From assembly GCA_052035955.1 (NCBI GenBank), contig JBPOHD010000020.1:1-48482 (forward strand): a stretch of DNA of 48,482 nt, read 5' to 3'. The first letter of the stretch is position 1, and the number at the start of each line of letters is the position of its first letter. Origin of the DNA: JAEUNJ01 sp052035955 (GTDB lineage: Bacteria; Pseudomonadota; Gammaproteobacteria; Burkholderiales; Rhodocyclaceae). The notes beneath the pieces are model-generated. The model did not search any database, was not told the DNA's origin, and was given only the letters and a program-made list of their open reading frames with translations. The translations under genes and the position numbers were made by a program. Of this stretch, positions 30,251 to 38,924 are shown piece by piece.

Positions 30251-31081
30251 ACCCCCGACGATTACTGCCAGCAACGGGCCGCGCAGAGCGGCTCCAGCTT
30301 CTACTACAGCTTCCTGTTCCTGGAGCCGGAACGGCGGCGGGCCATCACCGCCCTCTACGCCTTCTGCCGGGAGGTGGACGACGTGGTGGACGAGTGCGAG
30401 GACCCGATGCTCGCCGGCGCCAAGCTCGCCTGGTGGCGTACCGAGGTGGCGGCCCTCTACGAGGGGCGGCCCGGCCATCCGGTGACCCAGGCCCTGGCTC
30501 CCCTGCTGCCGCGCTTCGCCCTGCCCCAGGAGCAGTTGCAGGAGATCATCGACGGGATGGAGATGGACCTGAACCGGGCCCGCTACGAGGACTTCAAGGC
30601 CCTCCACCTCTACTGCTACCGGGTGGCCAGCGTCGTCGGCCTGCTGGCCGCCGAGATCTTCGGCTACCAGGACCGGCGCACCCTCCGGTACGCCCACGAA
30701 CTGGGCCTCGCCCTGCAGCTCACCAACATCATTCGCGACGTGGGCGAGGATGCCCGCCGCGGCCGCATCTACCTGCCCCAGGACGAACTGGCGCAATTCG
30801 GCGTCGGCGAGGCCGACATCCTCCGGTCACGCCACACGGACGCCTTCCGGCGCCTGATGGAATTCCAGGCCGCCCGCGCCCGCGGGCATTACGACGCCGC
30901 CATGGCCGCCCTGCCCCGGGGCGACCGCAAGGCCCAGCGGGCCGGCCTGATCATGGCCGCCATCTACCGCGCCACCCTGGACGAGATCGCCCGGGACGGC
31001 TTCCTGGTCCTCGACCGTCGCACCTCCCTGACGCCGGTGCGCAAGCTCTGGCTGGCGGCGCGCACCTGGCTGAAGGGATGA
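30248..31081 (+). CDS. hpnD: presqualene diphosphate synthase HpnD
   Basis: 277 residues from GTG 30248. Aspartate motifs are FCREVDDVVDECEDP and NIIRDVGEDARRGRIYLP, and the N-terminus VTPDDYCQQRAAQSGSSFYY is the family signature. It condenses two farnesyl diphosphates to presqualene diphosphate. There is no clear ribosome binding site. The start overlaps the stop of a short decoy frame (CCGTGA), so initiation probably depends on coupling. It overlaps hpnE by ATGA. An upstream in-frame TTG at 30146 gives sequence unlike the family. Confidence 0.92.
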   Translation: MTPDDYCQQRAAQSGSSFYYSFLFLEPERRRAITALYAFCREVDDVVDECEDPMLAGAKLAWWRTEVAALYEGRPGHPVTQALAPLLPRFALPQEQLQEIIDGMEMDLNRARYEDFKALHLYCYRVASVVGLLAAEIFGYQDRRTLRYAHELGLALQLTNIIRDVGEDARRGRIYLPQDELAQFGVGEADILRSRHTDAFRRLMEFQAARARGHYDAAMAALPRGDRKAQRAGLIMAAIYRATLDEIARDGFLVLDRRTSLTPVRKLWLAARTWLKG

Positions 31082-32370
31082 GCCCGATGCGCGTCGCGGT
31101 GGTCGGCGCCGGCTATGCCGGGCTGGCAGCCGCCGTGGAACTGGCCTCGGCCGGCCACGCCGTCGAGGTGTTCGAGGCCTCCCGCACGCTGGGCGGCCGC
31201 GCCCGCGGCATCGACGTGGACGGCATTCGGCTGGACAACGGCGCCCACATCCTGGTCGGCGCCTACCGGGAGACCCTGCGCCTGATGCGCCTGGTCGGCG
31301 CGGAACCGGAAAGCCTGCTGCGCCGCACGCCCCTGCACCTGGAATTCCCCCGGCATTTCCGCCTCAAGGCGCCGCGCCTGCCGGCCCCCCTGCACCTGGC
31401 CGCCGCCCTGCTCGGCGCCCGCGGACTCTCCGTCGGCGACAAGTTCGCCGCCATCCGCTTCATGCGGGCCATGGAGTCGGCCGGCTTCCGCCTGCCGGCC
31501 GACGAGGCCGTGTCCGGGCTGCTCGCGCGCCACCGCCAGCCGGAGGGCCTGCGCCGCTTCCTCTGGGAGCCCCTCTGCATCGCCGCCCTGAACACCCCCG
31601 CCGCGGAGGCCTCGGCCCGGGTGTTCCTCAACGTCCTGCGCGACAGCCTGGCCGCCGGCCGGTCGGCGAGCGACATGCTGCTGCCGGCCACCGATTTCTC
31701 CAGCCTCTTCCCGGAACCGGCCGCCGCCTGGCTGCAGGCCCGCGGGGCCGGCGTGCGGCGGGAGACCCGGGTCGAATCGGTGGCCCGGGCCGATGGCGGC
31801 TTCACCCTCGTCGCCGAGGGCGGCGGGCGCGGCCCCTACGACAGGGTCATCGCCGCCGTCGCCCCCTACCACCTGGCGCGGCTGCTGCCGGGCATGCCGG
31901 CGCTGCAACCGGCATTGGCCGCGGTGGATCGCTTTTCCTGGGAGCCCATCGTCACCGCCTACCTGGCCTATCCCGGAAACGTGGCCCTGCCCTGCCCCAT
32001 GGCCGGCATCGTGGACGGCCATGCCCAATGGATTTTCGACCGGGGTGCCCTCTGCGGCCAGAAGGGCCTGATGGCGGCCGTGATCAGCGCCCACGGCCGT
32101 CACGAGGACCTGCCCGCCGAGGCCCTGGCCCGGCGCATCCACGAAGAGATCGCCGCCCTGGTGCCCGCCCTGCCGCCCTTCCTGTGGCAACGGGTGATCG
32201 CCGAGAAGCGCGCCACCTTCGCCTGCCGCCCGGCCATGGACAGGCCGCCGACGGCGACGGCCGTTCCGGGCCTGCTGCTGGCGGGAGACTACGTGGCCGG
32301 GGACTACCCGGCCACGATCGAGGGGGCGGTCAGGAGCGGCGTGGCCGCCGCCCGGGCGGCCGTCGCCTGA
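31078..32370 (+). CDS. hpnE: hydroxysqualene dehydroxylase HpnE (FAD-dependent)
   Basis: 430 residues of the amine-oxidase/phytoene-desaturase-like flavoprotein family. The FAD fold is VAVVGAGYAGLAAAVELA with ASRTLGGRARGI and LDNGAHILVGAY. The C-terminal FAD motif is GLLLAGDYVAGDYPATIEGA. It converts hydroxysqualene to squalene, completing the hpnCDE operon. No hopene cyclase gene lies in the window. The ATG overlaps the hpnD stop (ATGA); an internal ATG three codons later is the alternative. Confidence 0.92.
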   Translation: MSPMRVAVVGAGYAGLAAAVELASAGHAVEVFEASRTLGGRARGIDVDGIRLDNGAHILVGAYRETLRLMRLVGAEPESLLRRTPLHLEFPRHFRLKAPRLPAPLHLAAALLGARGLSVGDKFAAIRFMRAMESAGFRLPADEAVSGLLARHRQPEGLRRFLWEPLCIAALNTPAAEASARVFLNVLRDSLAAGRSASDMLLPATDFSSLFPEPAAAWLQARGAGVRRETRVESVARADGGFTLVAEGGGRGPYDRVIAAVAPYHLARLLPGMPALQPALAAVDRFSWEPIVTAYLAYPGNVALPCPMAGIVDGHAQWIFDRGALCGQKGLMAAVISAHGRHEDLPAEALARRIHEEIAALVPALPPFLWQRVIAEKRATFACRPAMDRPPTATAVPGLLLAGDYVAGDYPATIEGAVRSGVAAARAAVA

Positions 32371-32376
32371 CCCCTC

Positions 32377-32976
32377 TCAAGCGGCAGCAGTCTTCCGCCG
32401 CCGGACCGCGGCCCCGAGGAGACCCAGGCCGGCCAGGAACATGGCATAGGTCTCGGGTTCCGGCACCGGCGCCAGGAAGCCGCGAATTTCCCCACCGGGG
32501 AAAGCGCTGGTGTGGATGTTGAAGTAAGCCTTTCCGCCGTCCAGACCGAGCAACAAGGCGTTGAGGGCATTGGAAACCGTGCCGCCCTTGGCCGTAATGA
32601 ATGCCGCGTTGTAACTCGACGCGAGGCTCATGTCGAAGGTGTGGTCGTAGCTTCCCGCGGTGACGCCGACGGGAAATCCGGTGAAGGTCGGGGTCACCGT
32701 CGCGACACCGATGGTCCCGGTCCCGGAAATGGCCGTGCAGCAATGGATGTGTGAGGCAGTGACGGGGCCGATGAGGCCGCTGAAACTGGCTTCGATGCGC
32801 ATCGTCACCAGATCCAGGTCGAAGGTGACCGTGGCGGTGCCGTGGCCGGGCGATGCGTTGGGCGGCGCCTCGCTGGGCCCGTCCAGCACGGCCTTGTAGA
32901 TGACTTCGTGGGCTTGCGCCGTCGTTGCAGCGGCCATTGCCAGGACGATGCCGCCGATGATGGGTTTCAGTTTCAT
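32377..32976 (-). CDS. secreted CHRD-domain protein with PEP-CTERM sorting signal
   Basis: 199 residues. The signal peptide is MKLKPIIGGIVLAMAAATTA-QA. The body is a CHRD domain: YKAVLDGPSEAPPNASPGHG, then VTASHIHCCTAISGTG and AYFNIHTSAFPGGEIRGFL. The C-terminus VPEPETYAMFLAGLGLLGAA followed by RRRK is a PEP-CTERM signal processed by exosortase/EpsH systems. It is therefore an exported, surface or matrix protein. GGAGAGACC precedes the ATG. Its stop lies 6 bases from the hpnE stop, the two genes being convergent. Confidence 0.9.
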   Translation of the reverse strand: MKLKPIIGGIVLAMAAATTAQAHEVIYKAVLDGPSEAPPNASPGHGTATVTFDLDLVTMRIEASFSGLIGPVTASHIHCCTAISGTGTIGVATVTPTFTGFPVGVTAGSYDHTFDMSLASSYNAAFITAKGGTVSNALNALLLGLDGGKAYFNIHTSAFPGGEIRGFLAPVPEPETYAMFLAGLGLLGAAVRRRKTAAA

Positions 32977-33130
32977 GGTCTCTCCGTCGGGGTGGGGGTG
33001 CACATAGCGGCCGTTCATTGTTCTGTCCCGAAGGCTCGCCGCCTGCTTCCGGAACGGGCGCGGCCATCGGCGCACTCGGGGAGTGAACGACCGCGGACCG
33101 CCACTTATTCCCCACCTTAGCCGGAGTCGC

Positions 33131-33162
33131 GAAAAAGAAAAAGACCTCTCGCGAAGAGGGCC
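33131..33162 (-). terminator. Rho-independent terminator of the LolD-like ATPase gene
   Basis: On the minus strand a CCTCT-tcgcg-AGAGG stem is followed by TCTTTTTCTTTTT, about 60 bases after the ATPase stop at 33222. A second stem (CCCGGATTC/GAATCCGGG, 33164-33183) precedes it. Confidence 0.65.
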
Positions 33163-33221
33163 ACCCGGATTCCCGAATCCGGGAAGCCTATGCCGAACGG
33201 TTCGTGGCCCGCCGACAGTCC

Positions 33222-33899
33222 TCAGGACACCAGCCGCCCACCCGCCAGCCGCAGCTGACGCCCGCAGCGCCCCGCCAGGGCCTCGTCGTGGGTGACCAGG
33301 ACCAGGGTGGTTCCGGCCTCCGCGTTCATCGCGAACATCAGGTCGATGACCTGGGCGCCGGTCTCCGCATCCAGGTTGCCCGTGGGTTCGTCCGCGAGCA
33401 ACAACCGGGGACCGACGGCGAAGGCCCGGGCCAGGGCGACGCGCTGCTGCTCCCCGCCCGACAGGTGCTTGGGATAATGGCCGAGGCGGTCATTCAGGCC
33501 CACCCGTCCGAGCATCTCCCGCGCCACGGCCAGCGCGTACTGCCGGCCGAGGAGTTCGAGCGGCAGCATGACGTTCTCCAGGGCGGTCAGTGCAGGCAGC
33601 AACTGGAAGGACTGGAAGACGAAGCCGAGCAGGCGGCCGCGCAATGCCGCCCGGCCATCTTCGTCGAGGCCCGCCAGGTCGTGCCCGGCCAGGCGCACCC
33701 GGCCCCGCGTCGGCAGGTCCAGCCCGGCCAGCAGGCCGAGCAGGGTCGATTTCCCGGAACCCGAGGCGCCGACGATGGCCATCGCCTCGCCCGCAGCCAC
33801 CGAAAAACCGATCTCGTGCAGAATGACGAGCCGGCCGTCGCCGCTGGCCACGTCCTTGCCCAGTCCTTCGACCTCGATGATCCCCTCAGTTCCCGCCAT
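33222..33899 (-). CDS. ABC transporter ATP-binding protein (LolD/YbbA-like)
   Basis: 225 residues. Walker A GASGSGKSTLLGLLAG, Q-loop FVFQSFQLLPALTALEN, signature LSGGEQQRVALARA, Walker B LLLADEPTGNLD and H-loop VTHDE. The DEPTGNLD plus Q-loop pattern is the MacB/LolD/YbbA group that powers lipid or lipoprotein extraction. In many proteobacteria ybbA is divergent from tesA, as here; the permease partner (YbbP) is not in the window. The ATG at 33899 overlaps the tesA ATG on the other strand (CATG). Confidence 0.92.
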   Translation of the reverse strand: MAGTEGIIEVEGLGKDVASGDGRLVILHEIGFSVAAGEAMAIVGASGSGKSTLLGLLAGLDLPTRGRVRLAGHDLAGLDEDGRAALRGRLLGFVFQSFQLLPALTALENVMLPLELLGRQYALAVAREMLGRVGLNDRLGHYPKHLSGGEQQRVALARAFAVGPRLLLADEPTGNLDAETGAQVIDLMFAMNAEAGTTLVLVTHDEALAGRCGRQLRLAGGRLVS

Positions 33900-34524
33900 G
33901 CCCCGTTCCGCCTTTCGCCTGTTCTTGCTCGTATTCTGCCTGCTCGCCGGCTCCGCCTGGGCCGCGGGCCCGCGCATGATCATGATCTTCGGCGACAGTC
34001 TCTCGGCCGGCTTCGGCATTGCCCAGGAACAGAGCTGGCCCGCCCTGCTGGCCAGGCGCCTGCAGGAGAAGTCGATTCCCTACCATGTCGCCAACGCCAG
34101 CATCAGCGGCGAGACGACCCGCGGCGGACTGTCCCGCCTGGACGAGGCTCTGGCGCGCTTCAAGCCCGCCATCGTGATCCTCGCCCTGGGCGCCAACGAC
34201 GGCCTGCGCGGCCTGCCATTGCGGGACATGCAGGCCAATCTGCGGGCCATGATCGACAAGTGCCGGGCCCAGCGCGCCCGCGTCCTGCTGGTGGGAATGC
34301 GCCTGCCGCCCAATTACGGACCGGATTACGTCGCCGGCTTCGAGAAGGTCTACGCCGACCTGGCCAAGGCCCACGGCCTTCCCCTGGTCCCATTCATGCT
34401 CGCGGGATTTGCCGAGAAGCGGGAATCCTTCCAGGCGGACGGCCTGCATCCCGTCGCCGCCGCCCAGCCCCTGGTCCTCGACAACATCTGGCCGGCCCTG
34501 GGCCCGCTGCTCAGGCAACCCTGA
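33898..34524 (+). CDS. tesA: TesA-type arylesterase / acyl-CoA thioesterase I, periplasmic
   Basis: 208 residues with signal peptide MPRSAFRLFLLVFCLLAGSA-WA. An SGNH hydrolase: block I FGDSLSAGFG (catalytic Ser), glycine and SISGETTRGG in block II, LGANDGLRG in block III, and DGLHPVAAAQ with the Asp-His pair. It hydrolyses esters, acyl-CoA and lysophospholipids in the periplasm. Its start codon shares two bases with the start codon of the divergent ATPase gene. Its end overlaps the convergent selD end by 14 bases. Confidence 0.92.
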   Translation: MPRSAFRLFLLVFCLLAGSAWAAGPRMIMIFGDSLSAGFGIAQEQSWPALLARRLQEKSIPYHVANASISGETTRGGLSRLDEALARFKPAIVILALGANDGLRGLPLRDMQANLRAMIDKCRAQRARVLLVGMRLPPNYGPDYVAGFEKVYADLAKAHGLPLVPFMLAGFAEKRESFQADGLHPVAAAQPLVLDNIWPALGPLLRQP

Positions 34525-35563
34525 CCCGGGGCCCCCTTTCCCCCGCCGGCTCCAGCCGACCGACCATGGCGGCATCGGCGAAGCCATCGTCGCGGAAGGC
34601 CGCCAGCACGGCCTCGGCGGACTCCGGCGAGCAGGCCACCAGCAGGCCGCCGCTGGTCTGCGGATCGGTGACCATCTTCTGCATCCATTCCTCGCTGCCC
34701 GGGGCCATGTCGACGTCGGCCCCGTAGCTGGCCCAGTTGCGCGACGAGGCCCCGGTGGCGATCCCCGCCCTGACGTGGGCCACCGCCTCGGCGACCAGGG
34801 GCAGGCGGGCGAACTCCAGGTCGGCCGACAGGCCGGAGCCCCGGCAGATCTCCAGCAGGTGGCCGCAGAGGCCGAAGCCCGTCACGTCGGTCATGGCGTG
34901 CACCCCGGCCATTTCGGCCAGGGCCGGACCGGTCACGTTGAGCTTGGTCGTCCAGCGCAGCATCTCGGCATAACCGGCATCGGACAGGAGCCCCTTCTTC
35001 AGGGCCGCCGAGAGGATGCCGATGCCGAGGGGCTTGCCGAGGACCAGCACGTCGCCGGCCTTGGCTCCGCTGTTGCGGCGCAGGCGGTCCGGATGCACGA
35101 TGCCCAGCCCGACGAGGCCATAGATGGGTTCCAGCACGTCGATGGAATGCCCGCCGGCGATGGGAATGCCGGCCGCCGCGCAGACTTCCTCGCCGCCGGC
35201 CAGGATCTCGCGGATCACCGATTCCGGCAGCTTGTCCAGCGGCATCCCGACCACCGCCAGGGCCATGATGGGCTTGCCGCCCATGGCATAGACGTCGGAA
35301 AGGGCGTTCGTGGCGGCGATGCGGCCGAAGTCCCGCGGATCGTCCACGATGGGAGTGAAGAAGTCGGTCGTCGCCACCACGGCCTGGGTGTCGTTGAACC
35401 GGTAGACGGCCGCGTCGTCGGCCGTCTCGGTGCCGACGAGCAGGTCGGCGGGCAGGGCCCGCAGCGGCGATTCGCCGAGCAGCCTGGAGAGCACCGCGGG
35501 AGCGATCTTGCAGCCGCAGCCGCCGCCGTGGGAGAAACGGGTAAGCTGGATTTTTTCAGTCAT
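34511..35563 (-). CDS. selD: selenide, water dikinase (selenophosphate synthetase)
   Basis: 350 residues. Makes selenophosphate from selenide and ATP. The N-terminal catalytic loop is HGGGCGCKIAP with cysteine at the Sec/Cys position, so no selenocysteine is needed. Other blocks are DDAAVYRFND, VATTDFFTPIVDDP, NALSDVYAMGG, GGHSIDVLEPIYGL, MTDVTGFGLCGHL and DPQTSGGLL. ATG 35563 matches the family start (MTEKIQLTRF). It is divergent from mnmH across 186 bases, an arrangement that dedicates selenium to tRNA modification. Confidence 0.95.
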   Translation of the reverse strand: MTEKIQLTRFSHGGGCGCKIAPAVLSRLLGESPLRALPADLLVGTETADDAAVYRFNDTQAVVATTDFFTPIVDDPRDFGRIAATNALSDVYAMGGKPIMALAVVGMPLDKLPESVIREILAGGEEVCAAAGIPIAGGHSIDVLEPIYGLVGLGIVHPDRLRRNSGAKAGDVLVLGKPLGIGILSAALKKGLLSDAGYAEMLRWTTKLNVTGPALAEMAGVHAMTDVTGFGLCGHLLEICRGSGLSADLEFARLPLVAEAVAHVRAGIATGASSRNWASYGADVDMAPGSEEWMQKMVTDPQTSGGLLVACSPESAEAVLAAFRDDGFADAAMVGRLEPAGERGPRVRVA

Positions 35564-35749
35564 CTTCGAACGGGCTTTCAGAGGTGGCCGACCTGTCAGG
35601 CAGGCCAAGGCGGAACTAGAATCCTGGCAGTCCGATTTCCAATCGCAAATCTCCGCGGCGACGATCCGGCGCCCGTTCCCGGGTTTCCCGGAACGGCCTC
35701 CGCCTCACGCGCCCGCCGCGCCCTTCACGACGGCAATGGGCTCCATACG

Positions 35750-36808
35750 ATGCAAAAAGGGGTGGCAACGGTAGCACAGCTGGGCGAATTCGACGACATC
35801 ATCGATGCCAGGACGCCCGCCGAATTCGGGGAGGACCACATCCCCCGTGCCCGCAACCTGCCGTCCCTGGGCGACGAGGAGCGGGTGAGGGTGGGCACGA
35901 TCTACAAGCAGGTGTCGCCCTTCGAGGCCCGCAAGCTGGGCGCCGTGCTGGTGGCGCGCAATGTCGCCGGCCATGTGGAAACCCATTTCCTCGACAAGCC
36001 GAGGACCTGGCGACCCCTGGTCTATTGCTGGCGCGGCGGCAAGCGCTCGGGTGCCTTCACCCACATCCTGCGGGAAATCGGCTGGGACGCCGCGCGGCTG
36101 GACGGCGGCTACAAGAGCTGGCGCCACCACGTTCTGGAGCAGCTGGCATCCCTCCCCGGCCACCTGCGCTTCCGCGTGGTCTCCGGGGCCACGGGCAGCG
36201 GCAAGAGCCGGCTGATAGAGGCGCTGGCCCGGCGCGGCGCGCCCGTCCTTCACCTGGAGGACCTGGCCGCCCACAAGGGATCCGTCCTCGGCGGCCTGCC
36301 GGACCGGCCCCAACCCGGCCAGAGGATGTTCGAAACCCGCCTGTGCGAAGCCATGACGGCCCTCGTCGGCGTATCCGCCGGGCGGGAGGTCTTCGTGGAG
36401 GCGGAGAGCCGGCGCATAGGCAACCTCAACCTGCCCGACAGCCTGATCACCGCCATCCGTGCCGCTCCCTGCCTGCGCATCGAGGCGACCCGCGAGGCCC
36501 GGGTCCGCTTCCTGCTGCGCGACTACGACTATTTCCTCGCCGACCCGGGCTGGCTGAGCGGGAAACTCGCCCACCTGCGGGGCCTGCAGAGCAACGAAAT
36601 CCTCGACCGCTGGCGCGACCTGGTCGAGGCCGGCGACTTCCCGGCCCTGGTCTCGGAGCTGCTCGAGAAGCACTACGACCCCCTTTACGAACGTTCCCAG
36701 AACCGCAACTACCGGGACTTCGCGGCCAGCGACCGCTACGACACCGCGGACCTGAGCCCCGAAGGTGTGGAGGTCCTGGCACAGAGGATCCTGGCTGGCC
36801 ACGGCTAG
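35750..36808 (+). CDS. mnmH: tRNA 2-selenouridine synthase MnmH (SelU/YbbB)
   Basis: 352 residues. The rhodanese domain (1-125) begins FDDIIDARTPAEFGEDHIP and has the catalytic cysteine in VYCWRGGKRSGAF. The P-loop domain follows with VVSGATGSGKSRLIEAL. It replaces sulfur by selenium in the 2-thiouridine of tRNA wobble positions, using selenophosphate from SelD. The start MQKGVATVAQLGEFDD was chosen as the first in-frame ATG beyond the selD promoter region; the longer frame upstream is a selD shadow. A REP array follows. Confidence 0.93.
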   Translation: MQKGVATVAQLGEFDDIIDARTPAEFGEDHIPRARNLPSLGDEERVRVGTIYKQVSPFEARKLGAVLVARNVAGHVETHFLDKPRTWRPLVYCWRGGKRSGAFTHILREIGWDAARLDGGYKSWRHHVLEQLASLPGHLRFRVVSGATGSGKSRLIEALARRGAPVLHLEDLAAHKGSVLGGLPDRPQPGQRMFETRLCEAMTALVGVSAGREVFVEAESRRIGNLNLPDSLITAIRAAPCLRIEATREARVRFLLRDYDYFLADPGWLSGKLAHLRGLQSNEILDRWRDLVEAGDFPALVSELLEKHYDPLYERSQNRNYRDFAASDRYDTADLSPEGVEVLAQRILAGHG

Positions 36809-37125
36809 GCGAAGGGCGCCACCGGGCCGCGAAGCTCGGTTCTTGTAGGAGCGGCGGTCACGCCGCGATGGGTTTCGCGACAACTGCAATCGCGCCGCGT
36901 GCGGCGCTCCTACAAGGCACGTGCCGCTCGGTTTTCTTGTAGGAGCGGCGGTCACGCCGCGATGCCTTTCGGGACAACTGCAATCGCGCCGCGTGCGGCG
37001 CTCCTACAGGGCACGTGCCGCTCGGTTCTTTTGTAGGAGCGGCGGTCACGCCGCGATGGGTTTCGGGACTACGGGGCCGCGCCAGCGGCACCCGATCCCG
37101 GGGTCGCCCGGAGGGCGGTCGACCC
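36809..37125. repeat. REP/BIME-like tandem array
   Basis: Forward motif TGTAGGAGCGGCGGTCACGC then CGCGAT starts at 36844, 36938 and 37032, exactly 94 bases apart. Between the copies lie inverted partners ATCGCGCCGCGTGCGGCGCT plus CCTACA (36889-36914 and the equivalent in unit 2). About 2.4 units in all. This is a classic extragenic palindrome cluster; no protein gene is seen in the 317-base gap between mnmH and the convergent response-regulator gene. Confidence 0.85.
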
Positions 37126-37896
37126 TCACATCTGCCGGAACAGGTGGGCGTAGGTGCGGCTCACGGCCACCGTCTCGGGCCGGTCGCGCAGGCTGAGGGC
37201 CACCCGCCCGAGGGCGTCGTGGCGGGCGCTGACGATCTGGGCCGTATTCACCACCGTGCCCCGGTGCACCTGCCAGAAGCGGTCGGGATCCAGTTCCGCC
37301 AGCAGCTCCTTGATGGCGGTGCGGATCAGGTATTCCCCTTCGCGCGTATAGACGGCGGTGTATTTGTCGGCCGCCTGGAAATAGCAAACCTCCTCGACCG
37401 GAATCATCTTCACCGACTGCCCCACCGATGCGCGCACCCATTTCAGGTGCTCGGGGACCGTCGTCCCGCCGAGCAGGCGCCGCAATTCCATCAGCATGGC
37501 GGGGGCGATGGCTGCGGCGGGCGCTCCCGCCGCCGGTCCGGCGGCGCGCAGCCTGGCCACGGTGCGCGACAAACGCTCGTCGGTGATGGGCTTGAGCAGG
37601 TAATCCGCCGCTGCCCGCTCGAAGGCCTGGAGGGCATACTCGTCGTAGGCGGTCACGAATACGATGCGGCAATCCGGCAGCCGGTCCGCCAGCCGGGCGG
37701 CGACGGCGAGGCCGTCCAGCCCCGGCATGCGGATGTCCAGGAAGGCCACGTCGGGGCGCGTCGCATCGGCCAGGCGCAGGGCCTCGGGGCCGTTTGCCGC
37801 CTCCGCGGCGATGTCCAGTTCCGGCCACAACGCCGCCAGCTTCATCCGCAGGTGGGCAAGCAGGTGGGGCTCGTCGTCGGCGATCAGGGCCTTCAT
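37126..37896 (-). CDS. LytTR-family response regulator (AlgR-like)
   Basis: 256 residues. The receiver domain 1-120 starts MKALIADDEPHLLAHLRMKL; the phosphoacceptor Asp is in VAFLDIRMPGLDG, with switch residues VTAYDEYALQAF and LLKPI. The LytTR DNA-binding domain follows in the last 105 residues (VCYFQAADKYTAVYTREGEY, FWQVHRGTVVNTAQI). Its start overlaps the kinase stop by ATGA, so the two are cotranscribed. AlgR-type regulators control exopolysaccharide, pili and virulence; the targets here are unknown. Confidence 0.93.
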   Translation of the reverse strand: MKALIADDEPHLLAHLRMKLAALWPELDIAAEAANGPEALRLADATRPDVAFLDIRMPGLDGLAVAARLADRLPDCRIVFVTAYDEYALQAFERAAADYLLKPITDERLSRTVARLRAAGPAAGAPAAAIAPAMLMELRRLLGGTTVPEHLKWVRASVGQSVKMIPVEEVCYFQAADKYTAVYTREGEYLIRTAIKELLAELDPDRFWQVHRGTVVNTAQIVSARHDALGRVALSLRDRPETVAVSRTYAHLFRQM

Positions 37897-38894
37897 GGCA
37901 GGGGAATCTCCAGGGCGGCGAGAACGCCGCCGCTCTTGCGCTCCTCCACGGTCAGGCGGGCGTCGGCACCATAGAGGGATGCCAGCCGCGCCCGGACGTT
38001 GGCGAGTCCGGTCCCCGCTCCGGGACTTTCCCCGAAACCCAGGCCGTCGTCCCGTACCTCGATGCGCACCCGATCGCCCTCCCGGTGGGCCGCGACGTCG
38101 ATCGTCCCGCCCTCCACCTTCGGCTCCAGCCCATGGCGGACCGCGTTCTCCACCAGGGGCTGCAAGAGCATGGGCGGGAAGGCGAGGCCCCGCAATTCCT
38201 CGTCCACGCGGATACGGTAGCGAAGGCGGTCGCCCATCCGGATCAGCAGGATTTCCAGGTAGGCGGCGAGCAGCTGCAATTCATCGTCGAGGGTACCGCG
38301 CTCCGCCCGCACCCGGGCGAGGCTGCCCCGCAGGTAACGGATCAGGGCGTCCAGCAGTTCCTGGGCCTGGGACGGATTCAGTTCGATCAGGCCATTCAGG
38401 TTGGCCAGGGTATTGAACAGGAAATGGGGTTCGATCTGGGCCTGAAGCATGCGCAGCTGGGCTTCCACCCGGCCCTTCTCGGCCTCCAGGCGCCGCATTT
38501 CCCGCTGCTGGAGCTCCAGTTCCAGGGCCTGGTTGCGTTCCCGCAGCCAGAACAGCAGGGAACCGATGGCGCCGAAGAACAGGCCGACGAAGATCGACCG
38601 GACGGCCCAGTCCTCGCTGAAGCCGACCGCCCCGATGCCGGTGAAGGTCTGCCCGAGGATCACCCCGAGGACGGCGCCGGCGCCGACGGCAGCCAAGACC
38701 AGGATCAGCCTCACGGGACCAGGCCTCACCCGCCGGTAGGTCGGGTGGACCAGTGCGAAGATGCACCACCCGATGCATTGGGCGAAGACCAGGTTCTCGA
38801 CGAAGGTTCCGCCGAAGCCGACGACGGTAAGGAGCGCGGCGATCAGCGTGTTGCCGATCAGGAGGCCGCCCCCGTGGACCAGGAAGGAAGACAT
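37893..38894 (-). CDS. LytS/AlgZ-type sensor histidine kinase
   Basis: 333 residues. Four predicted transmembrane segments lie in residues 1-115 (LLIGNTLIAALLTVVGFGG, FAQCIGWCIFALV, LILVLAAVGAGAVLGVILG, SIFVGLFFGAIGSLLFWL). A coiled-coil follows, then the His-kinase box LQAQIEPHFLFNTLANLNGL with the phosphorylated His, and the ATPase domain with LLQPLVENAVRHGL and DDGLGFG. It has no periplasmic sensor domain. Partner of the overlapping LytTR regulator. Confidence 0.92.
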   Translation of the reverse strand: MSSFLVHGGGLLIGNTLIAALLTVVGFGGTFVENLVFAQCIGWCIFALVHPTYRRVRPGPVRLILVLAAVGAGAVLGVILGQTFTGIGAVGFSEDWAVRSIFVGLFFGAIGSLLFWLRERNQALELELQQREMRRLEAEKGRVEAQLRMLQAQIEPHFLFNTLANLNGLIELNPSQAQELLDALIRYLRGSLARVRAERGTLDDELQLLAAYLEILLIRMGDRLRYRIRVDEELRGLAFPPMLLQPLVENAVRHGLEPKVEGGTIDVAAHREGDRVRIEVRDDGLGFGESPGAGTGLANVRARLASLYGADARLTVEERKSGGVLAALEIPLP

Positions 38895-38924
38895 GGGGAG
38901 ATTATTCCACGACGGTGCCGGCCG

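Noticed and set aside
36844..37070. CRISPR array
   Set aside because: The regular 94-base spacing comes from tandem palindromic REP units; the sequence between repeats is itself repeated and there are no cas genes.
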